From Methanobrevibacter millerae (GTDB lineage Archaea; Methanobacteriota; Methanobacteria; Methanobacteriales; Methanobacteriaceae), in assembly GCF_900103415.1 (NCBI RefSeq), contig NZ_FMXB01000010.1, forward strand, positions 1-64,000: a DNA stretch of 64,000 nt, given 5' to 3'. The first letter of the stretch is position 1. The number at the start of each line of letters is the position of its first letter. The notes beneath the pieces are model-generated. The model ran no database searches. It was not told the origin of the DNA and saw nothing but the letters and a program-made list of their open reading frames with translations. Shown here piece after piece: positions 34,686 through 43,819 of this stretch. Both the position numbers and the translations under genes were made by a program.

Positions 34686-34928
34686 ATGGGTGGTAAGAAA
34701 AATCAAATCCATGTTGTTCCAAATGAGGATGGAACTTGGGCTAATAAAAAACCAAATGCCAAAAGAGCTTCTTCTCTTCACCAAACACAAGCTGAAGCAA
34801 TAGATTCAGCAAGAGGCCAAGCTAAAAGGGAAGGTAATACTGAAGTTATCATTCATGGACGAGATGGTAAAATAAGGAATCCTAATACTTACAAGAGAAA
34901 GGATGATCCAAGAAAAACAAAAGGTTGA
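34686..34928 (+). CDS. DUF2188 family protein
   Basis: The ATG at 34686 follows a GGAGGTGAGAAA ribosome site. An earlier in-frame ATG at 34596 lies within the preceding zinc-ribbon gene and lacks one. The 80-aa protein has the DUF2188 pattern HVVPNEDGTWANKKPNAKRA, then QAEAIDSARGQAKREG and EVIIHGRDGKIRNPNTY. Family members are short, basic and common on mobile and accessory regions; no activity is established. Confidence 0.85.
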   Translation: MGGKKNQIHVVPNEDGTWANKKPNAKRASSLHQTQAEAIDSARGQAKREGNTEVIIHGRDGKIRNPNTYKRKDDPRKTKG

Positions 34929-35213
34929 TAAAGTAAATTTTTTTACTTTATCTCTTTTAATCATAATTTTACAAAATTTAAAATCATATTTTCAAGCATT
35001 GTTAAATCACATAATATTAAATTAATATTTTACCGCATTCTCTTTTAAATCATATCTTTAAATCCCATCACAGTTATTTACTTTAATTAAGCATTAACCA
35101 AAATCAATTTTCTTTATATATGAAAATTATTAAATACTCATTTTAAATATTTCGTTAATATACTAATTTAATTATGACATTAAACATATATTATTTCAAT
35201 GGAGATGACAAAT

Positions 35214-35354
35214 ATGGATGATGAATTTTTAACTGATTATTTCATAAAATTAAATGAAGAAATAAGCAATCCTCGTTTTATAGATGAATTTAAAAATCAA
35301 ATAGATGATTTAAACGAAGATAAACTAAAAGAATTAATTAAAAATCATTATTAG
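35214..35354 (+). CDS. 46-aa acidic small protein upstream of the RloC-like gene
   Basis: GGAGATGACAAATATG gives the start. The protein begins DDEFLTDYFIKLNEEISNPR and is acidic and helical. It ends nine bases before the ATG of the ATPase, and that gene's ribosome site overlaps its stop codon, so the two are coupled. An antitoxin- or inhibitor-like role for a co-transcribed small acidic protein is a guess. Confidence 0.6.
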   Translation: MDDEFLTDYFIKLNEEISNPRFIDEFKNQIDDLNEDKLKELIKNHY

Positions 35355-35363
35355 GTGTTTGAT

Positions 35364-37595
35364 ATGACTAAAGACATTAACTTGAAATCTATTGAAATTA
35401 ATTCATTTAGAGGGATAAAAAACTATGATTTGAATTTTTATGATCCTGAAAAAAATAAATACAAATCTATGATATTCTGTGGAGCCAATGGGACTGGAAA
35501 AAGCTCTTTTGTTAACGCATTCGAATATCTTTTCACAGGTAAGATTGAATCCCTTAAAGGTACAAGTACAATTAATCACGACAAATCTATAATCCATAGA
35601 GACAGTTTAAAGGATGATTTATATGTAAAAGCACAAATCGGTGATTTTGAAATTTCAAGATCATTTAAAGATGGATTCCAATATCCTGATGAATTAAAGG
35701 AATTAGTTGATGACTTTGAAAATGGATCTTTTATTTTAAACAGAAAAAAATTATTGTTATTCATTGAATCAAGACCTAAACAAAGATATGAAACCATTGC
35801 CAATTTGATTAATTTCAATCAATATGATGATATTGAAAACTCATTGAGAAAATGTGAAAAGAGTTTTAAAAATGATTTAAAAGCAAAAGAAGAAGAATTA
35901 AGTGATAATGAAATGGAAATCACTGAAATTTATAATTGTGATATAGGAGAAGTTTATGAAAAGACCAACGATATCTTAAAAGAGAATGATTTTGAATTAA
36001 TAACAGAAGACAGTGATTTAAAAGAGTATATTAAAGAGCATTCCATTGAAAATGAGAATTTGGATGAACTTGAAGAAATTGATATTTCTAAAATCAATGA
36101 GAAATACTTATCACAATTAAATGTATATGAAAAGATTACTTTAAATGAATTAAAATCATCCAATACATTATTAAAACTATTGAATAATTCTATAGACTAT
36201 ATTAATGATGAATCTCCAGATACATGTCCTATTTGTAAAAATAAAATTGAAAATACAAAGGTTTTAAGATATATTTCTGCTAAAAGAAGTGAACTTGAAA
36301 AAAATTCTAATGCTTTATTGAACTGGCAAAAAGAAAATGATGTTTTGATAAGACAAATTCAGGAATTGAATTACAAATTAAAAGATTATGATTTAAATAA
36401 TCTTATAAATGATTTAAAGGAATTATCTAATTTTAATATAAATATCTCTCAAATGGATAGAGACATATTAACAAACATTGATAATGAAATCAATGAATTA
36501 AAAGCAAAATACACAAAACAAGATTATGATTTAAAAAATGCAGGTGAAGTTATTTATAAACTTTCAGAAAGACAGAAACTTCTAAAAGAAAAAGAAAAAG
36601 TTGAAAAACAACATGAAATAGCTCAAATATCCTATGATACTTTTAAGGAGTTAAAGAAAACTAAAATCGAAGAGATTTTAGAAGAGATTATTACATATGT
36701 TGATAAATATTACTCATTCATACATGAAGATGATGAAATACACTCTCCTGAAATTAATGTTGATAAATCAACGGCTTTAACATTAAAATTAATATTCGGC
36801 GATGAGAAAAATGACCCAAGATCATATTCCAGTGAAGGACACATTGATTCTTTGGGTTTATGTATCTTTTTAGCATTTGCAAAGGTTTTCAATAAATATA
36901 AATTCATAATTTTAGATGATATAATCGCTACTGTTGATATGGCTCACAAGGAAAGAGTTGTAAGATTATTATTCGAAGAATTCGAAGATTACACATTTAT
37001 TATTACTACACATAATAAATTATGGTTTGAACAGCTGCAGAACATGTCACAAATGTATGATCAGGACAGATATGCCTTTGAAAATATTATAAGCTGGTCA
37101 GAAAAAGAAGGTCCTCAATTATATCCTTATGTATCTCAAGAAGAAAGAATTGAACAATATATTGAAAATAATGATGTATTTGCAGCAGGAAATGGGATAA
37201 GACGTTACTTTGAATTTATTTTGGATGGTGTGGTTAGAAATAATGGCATTAAAATGCCATTGAAAAAACACTACACAGTAAATGATTATTACTCCCAGGT
37301 TAGAAGCCAACTCAAATCAATGTTCAAGAAAACAGAATTTAAAGAGTATTATAATGCTGTTTTCGATGAAATAGATAAAACAAGTTATATGGGTAATTTA
37401 ATGTCACATAATAATGAGGCAAATTATTATTTAGATATATCTGAAATTATTAAATTTAAAGAAGCAGTTTTTAATTTTAGAGATTCTGTAACCTGTCATG
37501 ACCCAAAACATCATAACAAGTTTTTACGTTTTAATAAAGAAAAGAAAATCGGAATCTGTACCAGTAAGAAATGTGATGATATTTTTAAATTTTAA
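35364..37595 (+). CDS. RloC-like SMC/Rad50-type ATPase with zinc hook
   Basis: The ATG at 35364 (GGTG seven bases upstream) gives 743 aa. Walker A is GANGTGKSS at ~40, followed by a long coiled coil interrupted by a zinc hook CPIC at ~288. The ABC signature region is SYSSEGHIDSLG and Walker B FIILDDIIATVD at ~515, then ITTHNK. After the ATPase head, residues ~590-720 form a helical domain with RRYFEF and NLMSHNN spaced as in the anticodon-nuclease/HEPN part of RloC and PrrC. A Cys/His tail ends the protein. RloC cleaves tRNA anticodon loops on phage or DNA-damage signals and often sits in restriction loci. The zinc-hook ATPase is firm; the nuclease assignment is tentative. Confidence 0.7.
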   Translation: MTKDINLKSIEINSFRGIKNYDLNFYDPEKNKYKSMIFCGANGTGKSSFVNAFEYLFTGKIESLKGTSTINHDKSIIHRDSLKDDLYVKAQIGDFEISRSFKDGFQYPDELKELVDDFENGSFILNRKKLLLFIESRPKQRYETIANLINFNQYDDIENSLRKCEKSFKNDLKAKEEELSDNEMEITEIYNCDIGEVYEKTNDILKENDFELITEDSDLKEYIKEHSIENENLDELEEIDISKINEKYLSQLNVYEKITLNELKSSNTLLKLLNNSIDYINDESPDTCPICKNKIENTKVLRYISAKRSELEKNSNALLNWQKENDVLIRQIQELNYKLKDYDLNNLINDLKELSNFNINISQMDRDILTNIDNEINELKAKYTKQDYDLKNAGEVIYKLSERQKLLKEKEKVEKQHEIAQISYDTFKELKKTKIEEILEEIITYVDKYYSFIHEDDEIHSPEINVDKSTALTLKLIFGDEKNDPRSYSSEGHIDSLGLCIFLAFAKVFNKYKFIILDDIIATVDMAHKERVVRLLFEEFEDYTFIITTHNKLWFEQLQNMSQMYDQDRYAFENIISWSEKEGPQLYPYVSQEERIEQYIENNDVFAAGNGIRRYFEFILDGVVRNNGIKMPLKKHYTVNDYYSQVRSQLKSMFKKTEFKEYYNAVFDEIDKTSYMGNLMSHNNEANYYLDISEIIKFKEAVFNFRDSVTCHDPKHHNKFLRFNKEKKIGICTSKKCDDIFKF

Positions 37596-37613
37596 GTAGT
37601 TATTTAACTGCTT

Positions 37614-38897
37614 TTAATTTATTAATTTAATCATTTTTTCCAGATTATTTATAAATTCTAATCTGTTTAAAATAATTATTTTATCATTAAATGGACTATA
37701 ACCTTCAGATAAGCTTATTCCTCCCCACATCACTAGAACAATAGGATATTTGGATGTGAATTTATAACTCCTTTCAAAGTCTTTATAATAGCCCATTACC
37801 TTATATAAACTTTCACGCACATAACTGGTTTCACTTGAGTTTTTAACTTCAACTAAACGATAAAATACATCCTCATCTTTCTTGAATTCAATTATCACGT
37901 CCGGTGATTTAACAGACTTATTTATTTCATAGTTATCTAAAATTTCTAAATATTGTGATACCTCTTTAAGCATTTGTGGTGTCTTCTGATAATAAATAGT
38001 TATCTCAACATCCCCTACAGATGATATTACAGCATAATCATTTCCGGAATATAATAATTTTAGATTTTTATTTTCAGGTAATGTTTTAATCAAATTAAAG
38101 AAGACATAAATCTCATATAATTTATCTGGATTCGCTGCTTTAATTATGCGATTTTCAACCAAGTTTCTTAATATCTCAATGTCATCATTAATAAATAAGT
38201 CTTCATATAAAATGTATGCTTTTGCAACCAAATGGTACAGTTGATTTCTATTTTTATATGTTTTACGCAGATGTTTTGATTTTACCTCCTTAATTGAAGA
38301 TATATCATCAAAATAAACTTTTTTCAATGTTTTTTTCGTCATTTGATAAATATTACTTATACTTTCCTGCCAATCCTTTGAATCGATTTTTTCCAGATTC
38401 AATTCATTTAGAAAAATGAAATCCACGAAATTCCTTTTTAAAAATATTATTTTATTTAAAATAAATTTTAATAGCTGATTTTCTTCTAAATCATAATATT
38501 TTGATGGTGGTTGGCATACAAATAAACTTTTATCATCATATCCCTGTGAGAATCTAGCTTTTATGGTTTGATTCCAATCTATACGTCCTTTAACTTGACC
38601 ATGAAATTCTTCAGTTTCTTTTCTGGTTGAATGTGATAAATTACGGATTAACATAGGTATTATTTCAACTAAATTCTTTACTTCATCACTTAAAAGAAAA
38701 TGAATGGCTTTTAGTGTATTTAAATCATCATGTGACAAATCAAATAAATCTTCAATTGACTTATTTAGATTATTTGATATATACCCCTTAAAGAAATATA
38801 GATGAAGAAACTCTTTAATTTCTTCATATATCAAATCCATATTCTTATCATTAAGTTCTGCAGATGAAGTTAATGAATCCGTTAAGCTACTTGTCAT
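37614..38897 (-). CDS. mcrC: McrC-like PD-(D/E)xK nuclease subunit (first system)
   Basis: The 427-aa protein has the McrC-type order. The N-terminal part includes EFHGQVKGRIDWNQTIKARF and the C-terminal nuclease has the centre SPDVIIEFKKDEDVFYRLVE followed by VKNSS (D...E-x-K). It starts nine bases after the McrB-like stop codon, in the usual mcrB-mcrC order. McrC is the endonuclease and activator of the McrB GTPase ring that cuts modified DNA. It is convergent with the RloC-like gene. Confidence 0.8.
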   Translation of the reverse strand: MTSSLTDSLTSSAELNDKNMDLIYEEIKEFLHLYFFKGYISNNLNKSIEDLFDLSHDDLNTLKAIHFLLSDEVKNLVEIIPMLIRNLSHSTRKETEEFHGQVKGRIDWNQTIKARFSQGYDDKSLFVCQPPSKYYDLEENQLLKFILNKIIFLKRNFVDFIFLNELNLEKIDSKDWQESISNIYQMTKKTLKKVYFDDISSIKEVKSKHLRKTYKNRNQLYHLVAKAYILYEDLFINDDIEILRNLVENRIIKAANPDKLYEIYVFFNLIKTLPENKNLKLLYSGNDYAVISSVGDVEITIYYQKTPQMLKEVSQYLEILDNYEINKSVKSPDVIIEFKKDEDVFYRLVEVKNSSETSYVRESLYKVMGYYKDFERSYKFTSKYPIVLVMWGGISLSEGYSPFNDKIIILNRLEFINNLEKMIKLIN

Positions 38898-38906
38898 TTA
38901 ATCACA

Positions 38907-41660
38907 CTAAAAGTTGGGCAGTAATTCATCAAGTTGTTCTTGAAGATAACTTAATATTTCCAATTCATCAAAAAATTCCTTAATTTGAGATAATTTTGCT
39001 TTATTCAATCCTTCAAACTGAGGAATTATATATGAACTGATAGATTCAGATAATATTAATTCCTTATTTCTTGAATCTAATTCACTTCTAAACTTAATAT
39101 AATCAATCATATCCTTAAAAATGGCTGGACCAAGCTTTCTATAATTAACTAAGCCATATAAATTAACTAACATTTTTGAATAGTATTCATCCAAGTCATT
39201 TGCCCATAATTCAATTAATTTAATATATTCATCTTTTTGTGGCAAATCAACTTCAATAAACATGAATCTACGCATAAACGCATATGATAAATCAAATAAA
39301 CTGTCTTTATCATCCACATTCATGGTTCCGATAATTCTCCAGTTTTGGCCAATGTAGTAAGTTGCAGTTTTTTCGTCAAATTTACAATAATATTCATCCC
39401 AGATCTTGATTTTAATAGATTTTCCATTAATTTTAAAAGGCAATTCTATATTTTGGCCAGATAAAACTGTAAACAATTGGCCAAATGCCTTATCAATATC
39501 TGCACGATTAATTTCATCAATAATCAACCATTTATTTTCTGCAATAGCTTCTAAGAATTTTCCTTGATGAAATTCTAATGATCCATCATTGGTAGGCATT
39601 AATCCTCCAATTGTATCAAAAGTAGACCAGTCGGATGTTGCGGTTGTTAAAATAAAACCATCAATAAAATTATTATCACTAGCTACTTTAGAAAATTTAA
39701 TGGCTAAATCCGTTTTTCCAGTACCTGGAGTTCCATCTAAAATAATATGTTTTCCGGCATTTAAAGAGGCACATAATTGATTCACGTTATTTTCATTAAT
39801 TGCAAAGCCTTGTAGTTTAGATTCTAAAATAACTGGTGTTAAAACTAATGATTTATATTTTTCTTCAATTTTTACTTTTTTCTCATCTTTATGGATTTTT
39901 AAAAAGTCATGTGGAAGAAAATTACCATTTTCACTGGCATAATTTCCGTAATGGCTATCACACATCCAATGACATAATAAATCAAATGTATAAAAGTCTT
40001 TGAAATCAGATATTTTTCTAAATTTCTCTAAAAAATTCTTATATTTAATATTATTTTCCAAATAATTAGTTAGAGAAGTATCTAACTTTATTTCATCACC
40101 CAAAATTAAAGATAACAAACTAACTGTTAAAATAGATTTTTTATTAATGACCGTATAATAATCATCTAAATAATGTAAAACTGAGGATAATCTATTTGAT
40201 CCAAATCCTTTAGAAAATTTATTTTGATTATATTCATCTAAAATTCTTTTTTTCTCTTCTATATCCTCTGTTTTAAGTAATTTTTCAATTACTTCGTAAA
40301 ATAATATTGCTACTTGATTGATTTCATTATCAGAATAATTAAATTTTCCCTGAATTGATGATTTTATGGATTGCACACCTTCTTTGTGAAGTTTAACAGG
40401 CCTATCAATCAGACTTTCCCATATTGCATCAGCATCAGTTGGTGATAATTCATTCCAAACTTTGTTAATATGTTCTTTTTCTTGATTATGGAACTTTTCA
40501 TGATTTTCACCAGATTCTGAATTGATATATTCCTGGCATGACTCAAAAATAAAATTTAAAATCTTATCTCTTAATTCATCATTAGTTTTTGAAATACAAC
40601 ATAACATTTCATTCCATTTTCTTGGGTGATTTCCCCAATCAACTAATGTATGTCTTGCAAAAATATTCTTTTTAATTTTTAAATCATCTGGCGTAAAAAT
40701 CCAATCAACATTATAAATTTCATTTAAACCAAACTCATTTATATGCTCATTTTGCTGCTTTGGAATGTAATCACTTCTGACAATACCAATACCAGCTAAA
40801 TTACTTCTACCTTTATTTGTAACTATGATATCTCCTTTTCTAATCCATTTGACAAACTTCCAAATCATGTTTGTTGATACTGTTGGATTAGAAAGTTCTG
40901 GTGTTAAATATTGTTTAAATTGCCATTTATTTTTAAATTTTGAAAAATCTCGTTCTTCATCTTCACGTGAAAAGCCAACACCAACATAGGAATTCTTTTT
41001 AAAATCATTCCACGCATCATCCGCATCTTCATAAGACCCTGGTGAAATCCTCCATATTCTAACACCATCATCTTGTCTTAAATCACTTGGAGGAACTTCT
41101 AAATCAAACAATAAATCATTATATTTTGGGATTAAATATTCATAAATTTTAATTAACTGAGATAAATCATTTTTGAATTGTTTTTCATCAAAATCATTTA
41201 ATTTATAAAATTTAGATAGAATATCATCCTCATAATAAGTATTCTCATCAAAAACAAAGCCATTAGGAATATTAAAACTACTATCATTTAATGTTTCAAT
41301 CAGTTTTTTTGAAAATTCAATTCTGATTTTTTCTGAAGGATCATTGCTGCCTTGTGTTAACAATAGATTTACTCCGTTTTTATCAAAATCAAATACATAA
41401 ATTATATAAAAACCTTCTTTAAATGAATAATAATATCTTTTATTTCTTAATCCAGCCCAAGGATTTTTAGTCCAAGTACCCATTGTGCCTGGAGATATTT
41501 TAACATCATAATTATCTACTTTTGAAATATCGTTAACAAAAGTGTCAAAACTTTCTGTGAAATCATTTCTCATTTTAGAAGCAAAATCATTTCCTTTAAA
41601 ATCTTTTTTACTTTCAATAGGATAGTTTAACAAAATTTCTTTAAAAATCTCACTTATCAT
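38907..41660 (-). CDS. mcrB: McrB-like AAA+ GTPase with DUF3578 and PUA/EVE-like domains (first system)
   Basis: The 917-aa protein has an N-terminal MrcB/DUF3578 domain (MGTWTKNPWAGLRNKRYYYS). A second module (~215-370, VRIWRISPGSYEDADDAW, WIRKGDIIVTNKG, AGIGIV) follows that resembles PUA/EVE readers of modified bases. The AAA+ motor has Walker A LDGTPGTGKTD, Walker B WLIIDEINRAD and the McrB signature GTMNVDDKD. This subunit would recognise modified DNA and translocate with GTP. The two reader domains distinguish it from the second McrB in the window. The gene is divergent from that one across 147 bases. Confidence 0.85.
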   Translation of the reverse strand: MISEIFKEILLNYPIESKKDFKGNDFASKMRNDFTESFDTFVNDISKVDNYDVKISPGTMGTWTKNPWAGLRNKRYYYSFKEGFYIIYVFDFDKNGVNLLLTQGSNDPSEKIRIEFSKKLIETLNDSSFNIPNGFVFDENTYYEDDILSKFYKLNDFDEKQFKNDLSQLIKIYEYLIPKYNDLLFDLEVPPSDLRQDDGVRIWRISPGSYEDADDAWNDFKKNSYVGVGFSREDEERDFSKFKNKWQFKQYLTPELSNPTVSTNMIWKFVKWIRKGDIIVTNKGRSNLAGIGIVRSDYIPKQQNEHINEFGLNEIYNVDWIFTPDDLKIKKNIFARHTLVDWGNHPRKWNEMLCCISKTNDELRDKILNFIFESCQEYINSESGENHEKFHNQEKEHINKVWNELSPTDADAIWESLIDRPVKLHKEGVQSIKSSIQGKFNYSDNEINQVAILFYEVIEKLLKTEDIEEKKRILDEYNQNKFSKGFGSNRLSSVLHYLDDYYTVINKKSILTVSLLSLILGDEIKLDTSLTNYLENNIKYKNFLEKFRKISDFKDFYTFDLLCHWMCDSHYGNYASENGNFLPHDFLKIHKDEKKVKIEEKYKSLVLTPVILESKLQGFAINENNVNQLCASLNAGKHIILDGTPGTGKTDLAIKFSKVASDNNFIDGFILTTATSDWSTFDTIGGLMPTNDGSLEFHQGKFLEAIAENKWLIIDEINRADIDKAFGQLFTVLSGQNIELPFKINGKSIKIKIWDEYYCKFDEKTATYYIGQNWRIIGTMNVDDKDSLFDLSYAFMRRFMFIEVDLPQKDEYIKLIELWANDLDEYYSKMLVNLYGLVNYRKLGPAIFKDMIDYIKFRSELDSRNKELILSESISSYIIPQFEGLNKAKLSQIKEFFDELEILSYLQEQLDELLPNF

Positions 41661-41807
41661 GTTTTTGCCTTTTTAATTAATTAAATTATATTTTATCAAT
41701 ATTATATTAAATAATTTTTTTATCACAATTTTCACTTAATAAATTAACAACATATATTAATTCTAGACAATAAATAATAAATTAATTTAACATTAGGAGT
41801 CCATTAA
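41661..41807. promoter_or_regulatory. Divergent promoter region between two McrBC systems
   Basis: Both mcrB genes read outward from this 147-base, extremely AT-rich gap. On the right, TTAGGAGTCCATTAAATG gives a ribosome site. On the left only a weak AAAAAGGC precedes the start. TATA-like sequences abound, so no single box can be chosen. Confidence 0.4.
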
Positions 41808-43811
41808 ATGTTCAAAGAAGATTTGGAAAAAGTATTAGATGAATTTTTGGATGCTAAAAAAAGAACTAATAAAACAAGTGAACCTATTGCACATTATATT
41901 AGAAAAGATATTCGCAATCATTTATCTACTTTATTAGGTGCTGATAACTTTATTGTAAATTCCTCTGCAGGAAGAGGAAATTTAGCAACTATTCCATGGA
42001 TTGATATAGGATTAGCAAATAGGGATTTTGACAACATTAATATTGCTTATCTCTTTAGAGCAGATATGAGTGGTGTTTATTTAGTTTTGAGAACTTTTTT
42101 CTTTGGAGATCTTGAAAAGAAATACGGAAAATATCTGCCCGACTACATAAAATCAAAGAAAACTGAAATTAGAAACTTTATTAAAAACTCTGATTTCAAT
42201 ACCGAAAAGTATTACGAAACTATTGATTTAAAAAATAATTGGGCTATCGCTAAAAATCATGAAGAAGGAGTAATATTTGCAAAATTTTATAAAAAGGGAG
42301 AAATCCCATCTGATGACGAATTAATTAAAGATTTAAAAGAATTTATTGAAATCAATGAATATATTGCAGATAATTACGCCGAAGATATGTATTTAACATC
42401 TGAGGAATGGGTTGAAGCATTAGAAAATGATGAACTGATTTCTGAAAAGATGCACAGCATTTTAGAAATCATGTATAACTCAAAAGATTATACTGCCAGC
42501 ACTTCACAAATTTCAGAAATCAAGGCACGTCAGGGTTTTGAAGGTGAACAATCATATAATTCCGAAATAGACGCTAATTCAAAAAGAGTTAAAGAATATT
42601 TCAATAAAACTGCATTATATGATTCAGATGATAAAGAAACCTTTTGGCAAAGATTATTTTACGGATTTAAAAAGGATAAGGCATTTTATTTTATATTAAG
42701 GGACGAGTTAATAGAAGCATTAGGAGAATACAATAATACAGAAAAAAATATTAAGGAGGTAAAAGTCATGCCGGAAACTGACTCATTTTATGGATATTTA
42801 TTAAATAAAGGTTATTTATTTGAAAAGGAAACAATTGAAAACTATTTATTATCACTTAAGGTCAAACCATTTGTTATTTTAACCGGAAACTCAGGTACGG
42901 GAAAAACCAAATTATCCCAGTTATTTGCCCAATATCTAAGTGAAAATAATGATAATTATAAAATCATTCCGGTAGGGGCTAACTGGACTGAAAACAGACA
43001 CATTATCGGATATTACAACATACTGACCAATGAGCATAAAAAGACCCCTGCATTTGAATTGATTGAAGAGGCACAAAATAATGACAATGCATTTTTCCTA
43101 ATTCTTGATGAAATGAATCTGTCTCATGTTGAAAGGTATTTTGCTGACTTTTTATCCGCTATTGAAAGCAGTGAAGCTATTCCGGTTGAAGGAAGAGATG
43201 ATTTGGAAATTCCTGAAAATCTATTTATAGTCGGTACCGTTAATGTAGATGAAACGACTTACATGTTTTCACCTAAGGTTTTAGACCGTGCAAATACCAT
43301 AGAATTCAAAACGCACTCTGCAAAGGATTACATGACAAATACCATTAATACTGATGCACCTGACGGCGATATTAATTATCTGGAAAATCTTTTATTGGAC
43401 TCAGACGTTAAAAATATGGACATTAATCAGTTAAGGCAAGAGTTTAGAAACGTTACCTACAACAATCAGGATTTCTGGGAAGTTTTGTCTGAGGAAATAT
43501 TCAAGTTCCAGGAGATTTTAAAGAAATCCGGCTTTGACTTTGGTTTCAGAGTCATTAATGAAATCACACGCTTCATGCTGGTTTCATGGAAATATGAAAA
43601 CTCTCCACAAAGCTGGAATAACTGGCAGAGATACTTTGACGCTCAAATCAAACAGAAGATGCTTCCTAAATTACACGGATCTCAAAAGGTCATTGGTCAA
43701 ACTCTGGATGATCTTTTAGATGAATGTGGGGATTATAAAACTTCAAAAGTCAAACTTGAAGAAATGATTGATGTTTTAAGAAAACAAAGATATGTATCAT
43801 ACATTAATTAG
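41808..43811 (+). CDS. mcrB: McrB-like AAA+ GTPase with DUF3578 domain (second system)
   Basis: The 667-aa protein has an N-terminal MrcB/DUF3578 domain (NSSAGRGNLATIPWIDIGLA) and then a linker. The AAA+ motor has Walker A LTGNSGTGKTK (~362), Walker B FFLILDEMNLSH (~426) and GTVNVDETTYMFS in place of the canonical MNxxD signature. DUF3578-McrB proteins restrict modified DNA together with an McrC-type nuclease, which is the next gene eight bases on. A strong internal ribosome site at 42753 may yield a short form lacking the DNA-binding domain, as known for E. coli McrB. Confidence 0.88.
   Translation: MFKEDLEKVLDEFLDAKKRTNKTSEPIAHYIRKDIRNHLSTLLGADNFIVNSSAGRGNLATIPWIDIGLANRDFDNINIAYLFRADMSGVYLVLRTFFFGDLEKKYGKYLPDYIKSKKTEIRNFIKNSDFNTEKYYETIDLKNNWAIAKNHEEGVIFAKFYKKGEIPSDDELIKDLKEFIEINEYIADNYAEDMYLTSEEWVEALENDELISEKMHSILEIMYNSKDYTASTSQISEIKARQGFEGEQSYNSEIDANSKRVKEYFNKTALYDSDDKETFWQRLFYGFKKDKAFYFILRDELIEALGEYNNTEKNIKEVKVMPETDSFYGYLLNKGYLFEKETIENYLLSLKVKPFVILTGNSGTGKTKLSQLFAQYLSENNDNYKIIPVGANWTENRHIIGYYNILTNEHKKTPAFELIEEAQNNDNAFFLILDEMNLSHVERYFADFLSAIESSEAIPVEGRDDLEIPENLFIVGTVNVDETTYMFSPKVLDRANTIEFKTHSAKDYMTNTINTDAPDGDINYLENLLLDSDVKNMDINQLRQEFRNVTYNNQDFWEVLSEEIFKFQEILKKSGFDFGFRVINEITRFMLVSWKYENSPQSWNNWQRYFDAQIKQKMLPKLHGSQKVIGQTLDDLLDECGDYKTSKVKLEEMIDVLRKQRYVSYIN
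42753..42770 (+). promoter_or_regulatory. Internal ribosome site and in-frame ATG inside mcrB
   Basis: AAGGAGGT (42753-42760) stands eight bases before the ATG at 42768, in frame with mcrB (codon 321). This is the strongest Shine-Dalgarno match in the gene. Starting here would remove the DUF3578 reader and leave the AAA+ motor (347 aa), parallel to the short McrB form of E. coli. Confidence 0.6.
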
Positions 43812-43819
43812 GTTGGAAT

